Made by a program: the position numbers and the translations under genes. A stretch of DNA of 64,000 bases, taken from positions 3,844,001 through 3,908,000 of the forward strand of contig NZ_CP087131.1 in NCBI RefSeq assembly GCF_020911865.1, in the 5' to 3' direction. Position 1 is the stretch's first letter. Each line of letters starts with the position of its first letter. Positions 34,001 through 41,137 of this stretch are shown here, piece by piece. Under the pieces are notes generated by a model that was not told where the DNA came from, ran no database searches, and was given only the letters and a program-made list of their open reading frames with translations. The stretch is from Chryseobacterium sp. C-71 (GTDB taxonomy: Bacteria > Bacteroidota > Bacteroidia > Flavobacteriales > Weeksellaceae).

Positions 34001-35595
34001 TAAAATCAGATGAATTCAGGGAAACAATGATCTTACCCTTGAAAGTTGAAGAAAAAGGCTTTCCGTATCACTTTTCGATTGTAAATAACAAACCTGAAAA
34101 TACGAAAATCGACATTCCTGAATATGTAAACGGAAGTTTCGAAGCATCATATTATGTTTACGAAAACTCTGCTTTACAAATGTTTGAAGATATCGAAAGA
34201 TTAAAACGCGAACCTTACGGTTGTTTCGAGCAGCTTTCTTCTACAGTTTATCCGAACGTTTTTATTTTGAATTATTTAAAAGCGACCAACAAAATTAATT
34301 CAGGAACTGAGTTTACTGTTGTAAAAAACATGAAAAAAGGATTTGAAAAAATGCTTTCTTATAAAAACAAAGACGGTGGATTCTCCTATTTCAACGGAAA
34401 TGAGTCTGACGTTGCTTTGTCTGCATTCGCTTTACTGCAATTCAGAGATTTGAAGAAATATGTAAATGTTGATGCGAAATTGGTTCAGAATCTTTCTTCA
34501 TTTATATTGTCAAAGAAAAATTCTAACGGACTTTTTGAAGTGAGAAGAAATTATGAATCTCAATCGGCTTATTCTGAATATTCCTGGTCGAGAAACATGT
34601 ATGTTTTGTATGCTTTGTCGAAGCTAGGCTTTAAAAATGAAATTCAGGACACTTACGAAACCAGCTTAAAAAGAGCTTTGGCAACGAAAGATTCTTATCA
34701 GTTGGCTTTAATGGCGAATGCGTCTTCTAATCTTGGGAAAAGTAATGACTACGATAATCTAATTTCAATTTTAAATGAGCAATACAGGAATAAAGAGGTA
34801 AAGGCAAAGACAACATTTACGGGTTCAGGCGGAATTTCAGCCAATGCAGAAACGCTTTCCTTGTACATGATGGCGTTACAAAAAAATGAAAAAAATAATC
34901 AGTTGGAAATTGTAAAAGTTGCAGATGAATTGATTAATTACAACGGATATTACGGATTTGGTTCGACACAAGCTACGACTGTGGCTTTAGAGGCATTATC
35001 AGATTTTTTCGCAAAAAACGAACAGTTATTTGGAATAGATAAACCCGAAATTAAAATCAATACCGCAAAAGTATCTCCAAACATCATGTTCTCTTCAGCT
35101 TTTAAGAAAGGTGAAAATGAATTAAGTGTGGAATACTTATGCGATAGAGGTTTACCCTACAAATTAGATTATCAATATTATACTTTAGAAGCTCCGAAAA
35201 GTGAAAATATTCCAGTGACTTTAGAAACAAAACTGAAATCTGAGGTTTCAAAAGTAGGAGAGACCAACAGAATGACAGTGACGGTAAAAAATAAAATCAA
35301 TGGAGATTTACCGATGACTACTGCAAAAATCGGTATTCCTGCAGGATTGACTTTGCAAAATGCTTTATTGAAAGATATGGTTGAGAAAAAACAGGTTTCT
35401 TATTACGAAATCTTCGATAATTATCTGGTTTTATACTGGGAACATTTTGATGCAAATGAAACTAAAACGATTAATTTAGACTTAAAAGTTGAATTTGCAG
35501 GAGAATATACCGGAAAAGCAAGCAATGTTTATCTTTATTACATGCCGGAATCTAAGTTTTGGAATGAAGGAATTAAAGCTGTAATAGAACCTTAA
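31036..35595 (+). CDS. Alpha-2-macroglobulin-like protein with an inserted TonB plug domain
   Basis: The 1519-residue protein has an N-terminal export signal (FVLVLFSC; lipoprotein or plain signal peptide, not certain) and macroglobulin-type Ig domains to about residue 530. Next comes a carboxypeptidase-regulatory-like domain (about 537-593). SIEEVVVLGYS (665-675) and a SusC plug (about 702-797: SPGSSKIDVVIRG, LYVIDG, SVLKDAAATSIYG, NGVIIINSK) follow. The A2M domain is near 850-905 (YWNPIIETDKNGKAQVEFY), then the thioester domain with PYGCFEQ (Cys1063, Gln1066), and a receptor-binding-like C-terminus. The plug occupies the place where the bait region lies in classical macroglobulins. The Cys and Gln needed for the thioester are kept. 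Confidence 0.88.
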   Translation: MKFRFLFNIAFVLVLFSCLFFNGQTKFSDFKKEKTYVQTNHVFYKPGEEMFFKIFIVQAENNLPANQSRTVNVELVDPSGAVVKKNKYAIKNGHTEGAFSFSENMKGGVYKIRAFTAWMQNETGKNVFEKEITLQKIVSPRILMKLDFPKKGYGAGDEVLADFSMRNLSNLPIPFYEAFFTVSHEGEKITEGSLITDKEGKYLLKFKLPEVLKSSDALLNIKVNYDGFTESISRNIPIVLNNLDLKFMPEGGTFINGIEQNIAFKVLDEFEKPVDAVLEIYNQNHQKLTVVSAYNFGMGSFLLTPKKGETYYAKVLKPENISKIYQLPTAKDDGIVFNAKKENQNVKLMINSISERNVLIIGNFREKEVFSKSLNLKQGLNFIEISEKELPIGITRFTVIENNIPLSERIVFANEHKQMKVKITPTKKNYLPREKVIVNVESTDENNQPIPANLSMSVVDDKLWTYADDKQNHILSWLLLDSELGGKIERPQFYFDKKEEKATKSLNLVMLTNGYRYFEMNPDVEKAGNYKYLPEKINPIYGIVEDENKKPVKAEVYLVEGNSKIKKQITSENGLFYFSDLDGVYQHTIIAKSLEKKQKVNVRMLSYKLNINPLVKQSLENVNVEEVIKDAEIKEKKPSISQGVQDILKKLPSIRKSDSSSAEKSIEEVVVLGYSKTHAKSKSVAATVTVSSEIFENRPNVSFLQSLQGQVAGLSISSSSGSPGSSKIDVVIRGVSSIATHADPLYVIDGIISNATQFRNLNPGDINSVSVLKDAAATSIYGNRGSNGVIIINSKNGKISNIKFDITPETYFAVKNIPRDSLTIYDESYRYDGYRKFSYPIYKTTNTSYRHDYRETLYWNPIIETDKNGKAQVEFYQSDANSAFRIMTEGISASGLIGRDETTYAAQSLISIDAKIPQYLTRTDQMTIPVVIKNNSSETKTLTMNVIVPNYIKLMKADSLITLKPLESGRLFVKMQTDKLISSNIQFTVKSDEFRETMILPLKVEEKGFPYHFSIVNNKPENTKIDIPEYVNGSFEASYYVYENSALQMFEDIERLKREPYGCFEQLSSTVYPNVFILNYLKATNKINSGTEFTVVKNMKKGFEKMLSYKNKDGGFSYFNGNESDVALSAFALLQFRDLKKYVNVDAKLVQNLSSFILSKKNSNGLFEVRRNYESQSAYSEYSWSRNMYVLYALSKLGFKNEIQDTYETSLKRALATKDSYQLALMANASSNLGKSNDYDNLISILNEQYRNKEVKAKTTFTGSGGISANAETLSLYMMALQKNEKNNQLEIVKVADELINYNGYYGFGSTQATTVALEALSDFFAKNEQLFGIDKPEIKINTAKVSPNIMFSSAFKKGENELSVEYLCDRGLPYKLDYQYYTLEAPKSENIPVTLETKLKSEVSKVGETNRMTVTVKNKINGDLPMTTAKIGIPAGLTLQNALLKDMVEKKQVSYYEIFDNYLVLYWEHFDANETKTINLDLKVEFAGEYTGKASNVYLYYMPESKFWNEGIKAVIEP

Positions 35596-35612
35596 ATAAA
35601 ATATAAAATCAG

Positions 35613-35643
35613 AAAATCTCAGTTCATTTGGACTGAGATTTTT
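35613..35643 (+). terminator. Rho-independent terminator after the macroglobulin gene
   Basis: AAAATCTCAGT (35613-35623) and ACTGAGATTTT (35632-35642) form an 11-bp stem with an 8-nt loop and a short T tract, 17 nt after the stop. Confidence 0.8.
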
Positions 35644-35680
35644 CGATTAAGGGAGAAAAAAGAATAAATTGAAAATAAAC

Positions 35681-35698
35681 TTTCAAAAATTACTGAAA
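35681..35698. repeat. First copy of the 18-bp motif TTTCAAAAATTACTGAAA
   Basis: An identical copy lies at 36288-36305, so the motif precedes both the GbsR gene and the first membrane-protein gene. It contains a TTTCA-N8-TGAAA inverted repeat and could be a shared operator. Confidence 0.5.
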
Positions 35699-35711
35699 AT
35701 TCAAAAACTAT

Positions 35712-35727
35712 TATTACATTTGTAATA
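35712..35727. promoter_or_regulatory. Promoter with overlapping palindromic operator of the GbsR/MarR gene
   Basis: TACATTTG (35715-35722) matches TAnnTTTG and is embedded in the perfect palindrome TATTACA-TT-TGTAATA (35712-35727). A repressor bound here would cover the -7 element. Autoregulation by the downstream regulator is a simple inference. Confidence 0.6.
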
Positions 35728-35747
35728 GAAATCAGAAAAAATAAAAA

Positions 35748-36251
35748 ATGCAACTTTCAGAAGCTAAAGAAAAATACATTCAGACTTGGGGAACTTTTGC
35801 TACCAATTGGGGAATCAATCGTACCATGACGCAGGTTCATGCTTTACTTTTGGCAAGTGGAAAAGCACTTTCTACCGATGAGGTGATGGAACAGCTTGAG
35901 ATTTCAAGAGGAAATGCGAATATGAATCTTCGGGCTTTGATGGATTGGGGAATTGTGAAAAAAGAATTCGTAAAAGGTGAAAGAAAAGAATATTTTTTAG
36001 CTGAGAAAGATGTTTGGTATCTATTTAAACAGATTACAAAAGAGCGCAGAAAAAGAGAAATAGAACCTGTAATTTCTTTTTTAGAAGAACTTAAAAATAT
36101 TGAAGACAAGGATTCTGAAGGAGCTAAAGAATTTATCAAATTAATGGACGATTTCAGTTCCGTAACGGGGAAAATCAATAATATTATGGATCTCGCCATC
36201 AAAAGTGATGACCATTGGCTGGTCGGAAAGATCACCAATTTATTGAAATAG
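35748..36251 (+). CDS. GbsR/MarR family transcriptional regulator
   Basis: The 167-residue protein has a winged helix (MTQVHALLLASGKALSTDEVMEQLEISRGNANMNLRALMDWGIVKK) preceded by EKYIQTWGTFATNWGINR, the characteristic start of the GbsR branch. A C-terminal helical dimerisation region follows. Members repress genes for osmolytes or membrane functions. The palindrome covering its promoter suggests autoregulation, and the 18-bp motif repeated before the next transcription unit suggests that the membrane-protein/desaturase genes may be its targets. Both points are inference. Confidence 0.9.
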   Translation: MQLSEAKEKYIQTWGTFATNWGINRTMTQVHALLLASGKALSTDEVMEQLEISRGNANMNLRALMDWGIVKKEFVKGERKEYFLAEKDVWYLFKQITKERRKREIEPVISFLEELKNIEDKDSEGAKEFIKLMDDFSSVTGKINNIMDLAIKSDDHWLVGKITNLLK

Positions 36252-36287
36252 AAAGGACTTCATAATCCTTTTTTATTTCAAATTAAT

Positions 36288-36305
36288 TTTCAAAAATTAC
36301 TGAAA
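36288..36305. repeat. Second copy of the 18-bp motif TTTCAAAAATTACTGAAA
   Basis: Identical to 35681-35698. It lies 16 nt before the ATG of the membrane-protein gene at 36322, a position suited to an operator or to promoter/leader control. Confidence 0.5.
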
Positions 36306-36321
36306 GTATAATATTTATAAG

Positions 36322-36666
36322 ATGTTTAATATTGTTTCATATTTGTTTTTTCTTGCCATCAGTTCGTATATCACGATTGATGTCGGAAGAAGATGTTACA
36401 ACACAGGAAAAACGTATTTAGAATATCTGCTTAATGACAAAAATCTCTGTTTGACGATTAATAGAATTCTTTTGGGATGTTATTATCTGATTAATCTCGG
36501 ATACATTGCCATCAGTTTGTCAACTTGGAATAAGGTAAATACAATGGAAGAAGTTTTCGCTGTAACGGCAATCAAAATTGGATATATCACTTTGATTCTT
36601 TGCTTTTTACATTTTACAAACATTTTTGCTCTTTACTTTTTAAGAAAAAATTTAACCATAAAATAA
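36322..36666 (+). CDS. Membrane protein of unknown function (114 aa)
   Basis: The protein has three hydrophobic segments (about residues 2-19, 45-66 and 83-107) and a cytosolic-type loop with basic and aromatic residues (GRRCYNTGKTYLEYLL). No family is recognised. It is followed after 7 nt by a second membrane protein with which it shares some pattern (a long loop, then LGCYYLINLGYIAIS compared with IGFYLLNIGFALCI). The two may form a heteromeric pair or be old duplicates. It is probably co-transcribed with that gene. Confidence 0.65.
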   Translation: MFNIVSYLFFLAISSYITIDVGRRCYNTGKTYLEYLLNDKNLCLTINRILLGCYYLINLGYIAISLSTWNKVNTMEEVFAVTAIKIGYITLILCFLHFTNIFALYFLRKNLTIK

Positions 36667-36673
36667 TACAATT

Positions 36674-37078
36674 ATGACAGCAACTATTTTAACCACAGCA
36701 ACCTACAACTTCTCAGCGTACATGATTTATTTACCGATTGTTATCATGTTGACGATTTTTGTTTCTCAGTTTTTGTTTAAAAATTCAAAAACATTTATGA
36801 TCGATATTTTTCATCAGAAACAAGACATTGCAATGGCAACAAATTCACTATTCAAAATTGGATTTTACCTTTTAAATATAGGTTTTGCTCTTTGTATCAT
36901 TGAGTTTTTTCAAATTGAAACTGTTGAAAGATTGGTCGTTGCTTTAAGCAAAAAGATTGGTGGATTTTCAATTTACTTGGGAGTAATGATGCTTTTGAAC
37001 TTACTGCTTTTCCTGAAAGGTCGAAAACATGCGATGAATAAAGATAAAATTCAAAATGAAGAGGTAGTTAATTCTTAA
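36674..37078 (+). CDS. Membrane protein of unknown function (134 aa)
   Basis: Three hydrophobic segments are seen (about residues 14-34, 60-78 and 95-115), with a basic, polar C-terminus. The middle segment (FKIGFYLLNIGFALCIIEFF) resembles the matching part of the preceding protein, suggesting a common origin. No enzyme motif is present. The gene lies 7 nt after its partner and 149 nt before the desaturase gene, so an operon covering all three is likely but not certain. Confidence 0.65.
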   Translation: MTATILTTATYNFSAYMIYLPIVIMLTIFVSQFLFKNSKTFMIDIFHQKQDIAMATNSLFKIGFYLLNIGFALCIIEFFQIETVERLVVALSKKIGGFSIYLGVMMLLNLLLFLKGRKHAMNKDKIQNEEVVNS

Positions 37079-37227
37079 ATTTAAAATTAATTGTCATGAA
37101 AAATTTAATCGTTCATTTATTTCTCATATTTTATTTTGGTGGAAAGTCTAAAAGAATATCTTTTTAAAATCTCAATAGCATGGAATTTTTTTGAAAATTC
37201 ATTTATTACCTTATCTAAAACTAAAAA

Positions 37228-38010
37228 ATGAATCACCTTGAATTAACAAAAAAAGTAAAATGGAAAGACCTTAAAAAACTTTCCGTCAAAGAAATGTTGA
37301 TTGAAAATAACATCAGTTTGCCTTGGTTTTTTATTTCCTTGTTTTTGGCTTATAAAGGATATTATTGGGCTGCACTTCCGTTTTCAGGATTCTATTTTTT
37401 GACGGCGCTCAGACAGGTTCATAACGGTTTTCACAACTCGTTGGGAACAGGGAAATTTCTCACTTGGTTATCAATGTATCTTAATAGTGTGTCAATGATG
37501 GCATCCATTCATGCGGTGAAATTTAATCACATCAGACACCACAAATTTTGTCTTTCAGAAGAAGATTATGAAGGGAAATCTGCTTCAATGAAATGGTACG
37601 AAGCGATTTTGTACGGTCCAAAACATATGTTTTTAATTCATTGGATCACATTTAAAAAAGCAAATAAAAATTATAAACGGAATATGATTTTAGAATTAAT
37701 TTCAATTTCAGTTTTCGTATGTATTGCTTTTTATTTTAATATTAATTTTTTGATATATCACATTTTGATCATGTTTTTTGGAGAATTTTTAATGGCATTT
37801 TTTGCAGTCTGGACCGTTCATCACGATACACACGAAAACCCGAATATCGCAAGAACACAACGTGGATTCTGGAAAAATAAATTAACTTTCAGCATGTTTT
37901 ATCACATGGAGCATCATCTTTTTCCCGCAGTTCCAACAATAAAATTACCCGAACTTGCAGAAAGAATTGATAAAGTTCTGCCGGACTTTAATAAAAAACA
38001 AACATTTTAA
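37228..38010 (+). CDS. Membrane fatty-acid desaturase
   Basis: The 260-residue protein is a di-iron membrane desaturase. All histidine boxes are present: H65NGFH69 (HxxxH), H101IRHH105 (HxxHH) and H226MEHH230 (HxxHH), plus an HHDTH stretch at 198-202. Four hydrophobic segments flank the boxes. It introduces double bonds into lipid acyl chains or acts on a related lipid; the position cannot be told. The SRPBCC gene starts 1 nt after its stop, showing tight coupling. No ferredoxin or reductase partner is nearby. Confidence 0.9.
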   Translation: MNHLELTKKVKWKDLKKLSVKEMLIENNISLPWFFISLFLAYKGYYWAALPFSGFYFLTALRQVHNGFHNSLGTGKFLTWLSMYLNSVSMMASIHAVKFNHIRHHKFCLSEEDYEGKSASMKWYEAILYGPKHMFLIHWITFKKANKNYKRNMILELISISVFVCIAFYFNINFLIYHILIMFFGEFLMAFFAVWTVHHDTHENPNIARTQRGFWKNKLTFSMFYHMEHHLFPAVPTIKLPELAERIDKVLPDFNKKQTF

Positions 38011-38011
38011 G

Positions 38012-38473
38012 ATGTCAAAGATTTATTTAACAACGATCATCAAAGCCGATATTAACACAGTTTTCGATTTGTCAAGAGATATCGATTTACACCAAAAATC
38101 AACTTTCAAAACTGGCGAAAAAGCAATTGCAGGAAAAACATCAGGATTAATTGAATTGGGAGAAACCGTGACTTGGAGAGCAAAGCATTTGGGATTTTAC
38201 CAAACTCATACTTCAAAAATTACTGAGATGGAAAAGCCAAATAAATTCACGGATGTTATGTTGAAAGGAAGATTTAAATCGTTTAAACATCAGCATATTT
38301 TTAAACAAGAAGGTAAAAACACAATAATGACCGATATTTTAGAATTTGAATCTCCTTTCGGAATTATCGGAAAACTTTTCAACAGATTTTTTCTTAAAAA
38401 TTACATGAGAAATTTCCTTTTAGAAAGAAATAAATCAATTAAATCAACTGCAGAAAATATTGAAATTTATTAG
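38012..38473 (+). CDS. SRPBCC family protein
   Basis: The start is the ATG at 38012, one nt after the desaturase stop. A longer frame starting within the desaturase gene is rejected. The 153-residue protein has the helix-grip pattern of the START/SRPBCC superfamily (MSKIYLTTIIKADINTVFDLSRDIDLH at the start, then GETVTWRAKHLGFYQTHTSKI, and a long C-terminal helix). It resembles proteins often annotated as cell-division inhibitors of this fold. Members bind hydrophobic ligands, which fits a place beside a lipid enzyme. Confidence 0.82.
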   Translation: MSKIYLTTIIKADINTVFDLSRDIDLHQKSTFKTGEKAIAGKTSGLIELGETVTWRAKHLGFYQTHTSKITEMEKPNKFTDVMLKGRFKSFKHQHIFKQEGKNTIMTDILEFESPFGIIGKLFNRFFLKNYMRNFLLERNKSIKSTAENIEIY

Positions 38474-38487
38474 AAAATGTGATAAAA

Positions 38488-38558
38488 CGCGAGCGAAGCG
38501 AGCGTCAAAATAGTTAGTATTCGCAATGTCATGCTGAGCTTGTCGAAGCATCTAGAGT
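38488..38558. repeat. Two dispersed intergenic repeats before the DUF2071 gene
   Basis: A GC-rich CGCGAGCGAAGCGAGCG block (38488-38504) is followed by TGTCATGCTGAGC, TTGTCGAAGCATCT (38527-38553). Both are out of keeping with the AT-rich background and resemble short dispersed sequences found in many bacterial spacers. Confidence 0.55.
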
Positions 38559-38579
38559 AAACAATCAAAAACAAACACA

Positions 38580-39284
38580 ATGAAATTCCTAAAAGCTGAA
38601 TGGCAAAAATTAGCCATCATCAACTACGAAATTGATCCTGAAATCTTAATTAAATATCTCCCAAAGGGCACAGAACTCGATTTTTATCAAGAGAAATGTT
38701 ATGTAAGCTTAGTCGGATTTATGTTTTTAAATACAAAATTATTAGGACTTCCGATTCCTTTTCACCGAAATTTTGAAGAAGTCAATTTGAGATTTTATGT
38801 AAAGAAAAAAGAAGGAAACAACTGGAAAAGAGGAGTAGTTTTTATCAAAGAAATCGTTCCGAAGGCTGCTTTGAGTTTTGTAGCCAATTCCATTTACAAA
38901 GAAAATTACAAAACAATGCCGATGAAAAATAGCTTCAGGCAAAATGATAAGGAAATATCAGTTAAATATTCATGGAAAGATAAAAACTGGTATTCTATGG
39001 AAATTACTGCCGAAAATTTTGCTTTGCCGATGGAAAATGAATCAGAATTTGAGTTTATCACTGAACATTATTGGGGTTTCACCAAAAAAGGAAACAAAAC
39101 ATCAGAATATGACGTCTGTCATCCGCAATGGTATTGGTATGTCGTTAAAAGTCATCATCTGGAAATTGATTTTAGTAAAATTTACGGAAAAGATTTTGAA
39201 TTTTTAAATGATCAGAAACCAATTTCAGTCATGCTTGCAGAAGGCTCTGAAATTGAGGTGAGGACTAAAAAGTGTTTAGTTTAA
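38580..39284 (+). CDS. DUF2071 (YqjF-like) family protein
   Basis: The 234-residue protein matches the DUF2071/COG3361 family. Landmarks include the start FLKAEWQKLAIINYEIDPEILIKYLPKGTELD, the LVGFMFLNTKLLGLPIPFHRNFEEVNLRFYV region, and the closing EHYWGFTKKG and HPQWYWYVV. The biochemical role of the family is unknown. It may belong with the preceding lipid-related genes, but a 106-bp gap containing repeats separates them. A solo copy of the four-helix cassette inverted repeat begins at its stop codon. Confidence 0.85.
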   Translation: MKFLKAEWQKLAIINYEIDPEILIKYLPKGTELDFYQEKCYVSLVGFMFLNTKLLGLPIPFHRNFEEVNLRFYVKKKEGNNWKRGVVFIKEIVPKAALSFVANSIYKENYKTMPMKNSFRQNDKEISVKYSWKDKNWYSMEITAENFALPMENESEFEFITEHYWGFTKKGNKTSEYDVCHPQWYWYVVKSHHLEIDFSKIYGKDFEFLNDQKPISVMLAEGSEIEVRTKKCLV

Positions 39285-39302
39285 AAAGAGCTAAGTAAAA
39301 AG
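39285..39302 (+). repeat. Solo copy of the four-helix-cassette inverted repeat
   Basis: AAAGAGCTAAGTAAAAAG matches the left repeat of the cassette at 15235-15252 at 17 of 18 positions. It starts at the last base or next to the stop codon of the DUF2071 gene, just as the full cassette starts after the queA stop. Confidence 0.55.
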
Positions 39303-39406
39303 TATTGAAGTTAATTTTCCAGAATGAAAATCTTAGATTTTCAAAACTCATATGCTCTAAAATTTTCAAAGCTGTAAACTCAAAAATTCCCAGTAACTAA
39401 AAAACT

Positions 39407-39438
39407 TTTGTGACTTTTGTGGTTAAAGTTTAAATTAG
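39407..39438 (+). promoter_or_regulatory. Candidate promoter of the GH29 gene inside a dispersed element
   Basis: TTTG (39407-39410), 20 bp, then TAAATTAG (39431-39438, one mismatch to TAnnTTTG). The TTTG is part of a TTTGTG-family element (39401-39428), so that element may have supplied the promoter. Confidence 0.45.
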
Positions 39439-39454
39439 CAAAAACTAAAACTTT

Positions 39455-40894
39455 ATGTTAAGTAAAAAAACGAAAACCTTTTTTTTCTCGTCACTTTTAC
39501 TCTCATCTACATTTTTTTCACAGGCTCACAATGTTTCGGAAGGCTATCAAAAACCGACTGATCCGCTTGTTGTTCAAAATCTTGAAAACTGGCAGGATTT
39601 AAAATTCGGATTGTTTATGCATTGGGGAACCTACAGTCAATGGGGAATTGTCGAAAGTTGGAGCTTATGTCCGGAAGATGAATCATGGACACAACGTAAA
39701 CCCGAACACGGAAAATCGTATAATGAATATGTAGAAAACTATGAAAATCTGCAGAAAACTTTCAATCCGACTCAATTTAATCCGCAAAAATGGGCAGATG
39801 CTGCAAAAAAAGCAGGAATGAAATATGTGGTGTTCACAACAAAACATCATGATGGTTTTGCAATGTTTGATACCCAACAGTCTGATTATAATATAACTTC
39901 TTCAAAAACCCCTTTTTCCAAAAACCCGAAAGCGGATGTAACGAAAGAGATTTTCAATACATTTAGAAAAGAAGGCTTCAAAATCGGAGCGTATTTTTCA
40001 AAACCCGATTGGCATTCTGATGATTATTGGTGGCCATATTTTCCGCCAAAAGATCGAAATGTAAATTATGATCCCAAAAAATATCCCGAAAGATGGGAAA
40101 ATTTCAAAAAGTTTACCTTTAATCAACTCAATGAAATCACTTCAAATTACGGTAAAATAGACATTCTTTGGTTAGACGGAGGTTGGGTTCGCCCATTCAA
40201 CACCATAGATCCAAAAGTGGAATGGCAGAGAACCATCAAGGTCGAACAGGACATTGATATGGATGAAATCGGGACAATGGTTCGCAAAAACCAGCCTGGA
40301 ATTATCGTTGTAGATCGCACCGTTCCAGGAAAATGGGAAAATTATGTAACACCCGAACAAGCCGTTCCAGAGCACGTACTTTCGATTCCTTGGGAGAGCT
40401 GTATCACGATGGGTGACTCGTTCTCTTATGTTCCGAATGACAATTACAAATCGTCTCAGAAAATCATTGAAACGTTAGTTAAAATCGTTTCCAGAGGTGG
40501 AAATTACCTGATGAATATCGCTCCTGGACCCAACGGAGATTATGACCCGATTGTTTATGAAACATTAAATGAAATTTCAAGTTGGATGGATAAAAATCAG
40601 TCCGCTGTTTTTGCAACGAGAGCGGTGACACCTTATCATGACGGTAATTTTTATTATACACAAAGTAAAGATGGAAAAGTGGTGAATGTTTTTCACTTGG
40701 ATGAAAAAACAAATTATCAAGCTCCATCAACTTTAAACTTTGCAATTCCTGAAAATTTTAAACCAAAATCGCTGAAAGTTTTAGGAATTTCCTCAAAAAT
40801 TCAATGGAAAAAATCAGGAAATTCAATTGAAATTAATTTACCCAAAGAAAGAGCTCAATTAAAATATTCAACTGTAATTCAAATTACACAGTAA
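39455..40894 (+). CDS. Secreted GH29 alpha-L-fucosidase
   Basis: The 479-residue protein has a signal peptide (about residues 1-24, ending FFSQA) and a GH29 TIM barrel: WQDLKFGLFMHWGTYSQWG, KYVVFTTKHHDGFAMFDT, KIGAYFSKPDWHSDDYWWP. The nucleophile Asp is in IDILWLDGGW, and IPWESCITMGDSFSY with RGGNYLMNIAPGPNGDYDP closes the domain. A short beta domain follows. It would release L-fucose, or a related sugar, from glycans in the periplasm or outside. No SusC/D pair accompanies it; the nearest partners are the GH3 and PQQ-type enzymes downstream. Confidence 0.94.
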   Translation: MLSKKTKTFFFSSLLLSSTFFSQAHNVSEGYQKPTDPLVVQNLENWQDLKFGLFMHWGTYSQWGIVESWSLCPEDESWTQRKPEHGKSYNEYVENYENLQKTFNPTQFNPQKWADAAKKAGMKYVVFTTKHHDGFAMFDTQQSDYNITSSKTPFSKNPKADVTKEIFNTFRKEGFKIGAYFSKPDWHSDDYWWPYFPPKDRNVNYDPKKYPERWENFKKFTFNQLNEITSNYGKIDILWLDGGWVRPFNTIDPKVEWQRTIKVEQDIDMDEIGTMVRKNQPGIIVVDRTVPGKWENYVTPEQAVPEHVLSIPWESCITMGDSFSYVPNDNYKSSQKIIETLVKIVSRGGNYLMNIAPGPNGDYDPIVYETLNEISSWMDKNQSAVFATRAVTPYHDGNFYYTQSKDGKVVNVFHLDEKTNYQAPSTLNFAIPENFKPKSLKVLGISSKIQWKKSGNSIEINLPKERAQLKYSTVIQITQ

Positions 40895-40939
40895 CTATAA
40901 ACAATCTTTAAAACGACCTAGGAAATCGAAGCGTTAAGA

Positions 40940-41116
40940 GAATTAAAACTTAATTCGTTAAGAAATTCCCATTGTTTGAAGCGCGACACCAATATTGATT
41001 CGAAGAACGAATATTGAATTCGCGCAAGTTTTGGGAATTTTAGGATTAAATTTTAATTTTTAGCTGAGAGTTCCAAGTCTTGAATTTTTGGTTCTTTTGT
41101 TTCAAGACAAAAGAAC
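40940..41116. repeat. Nested palindromes in the GH29-GH3 spacer
   Basis: Four palindromes follow one another: GAATTAA-AAC-TTAATTC (40940-40956), AAATTCCCA/TGGGAATTT (40963-40971 and 41032-41040) with GCGCG/CGCGC inside, CAATATT/AATATTG around a CG-rich centre (40990-41016), and the perfect GTTCTTTTGT-N6-ACAAAAGAAC (41091-41116). No gene is seen in this spacer. Confidence 0.6.
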
Positions 41117-41137
41117 AGTAATTAAATTAAATTATTT

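Noticed and set aside
25147..35595. A polysaccharide utilisation locus
   Set aside because: There is no SusD-like lipoprotein or carbohydrate enzyme in this stretch, and the only barrel lacks a plug.
37096..37167. A 23-codon frame (MKNLIVHLFLIFYFGGKSKR...) between the membrane-protein and desaturase genes
   Set aside because: Too short to support from sequence alone; it may be a decayed remnant or a leader peptide, but nothing shows use.
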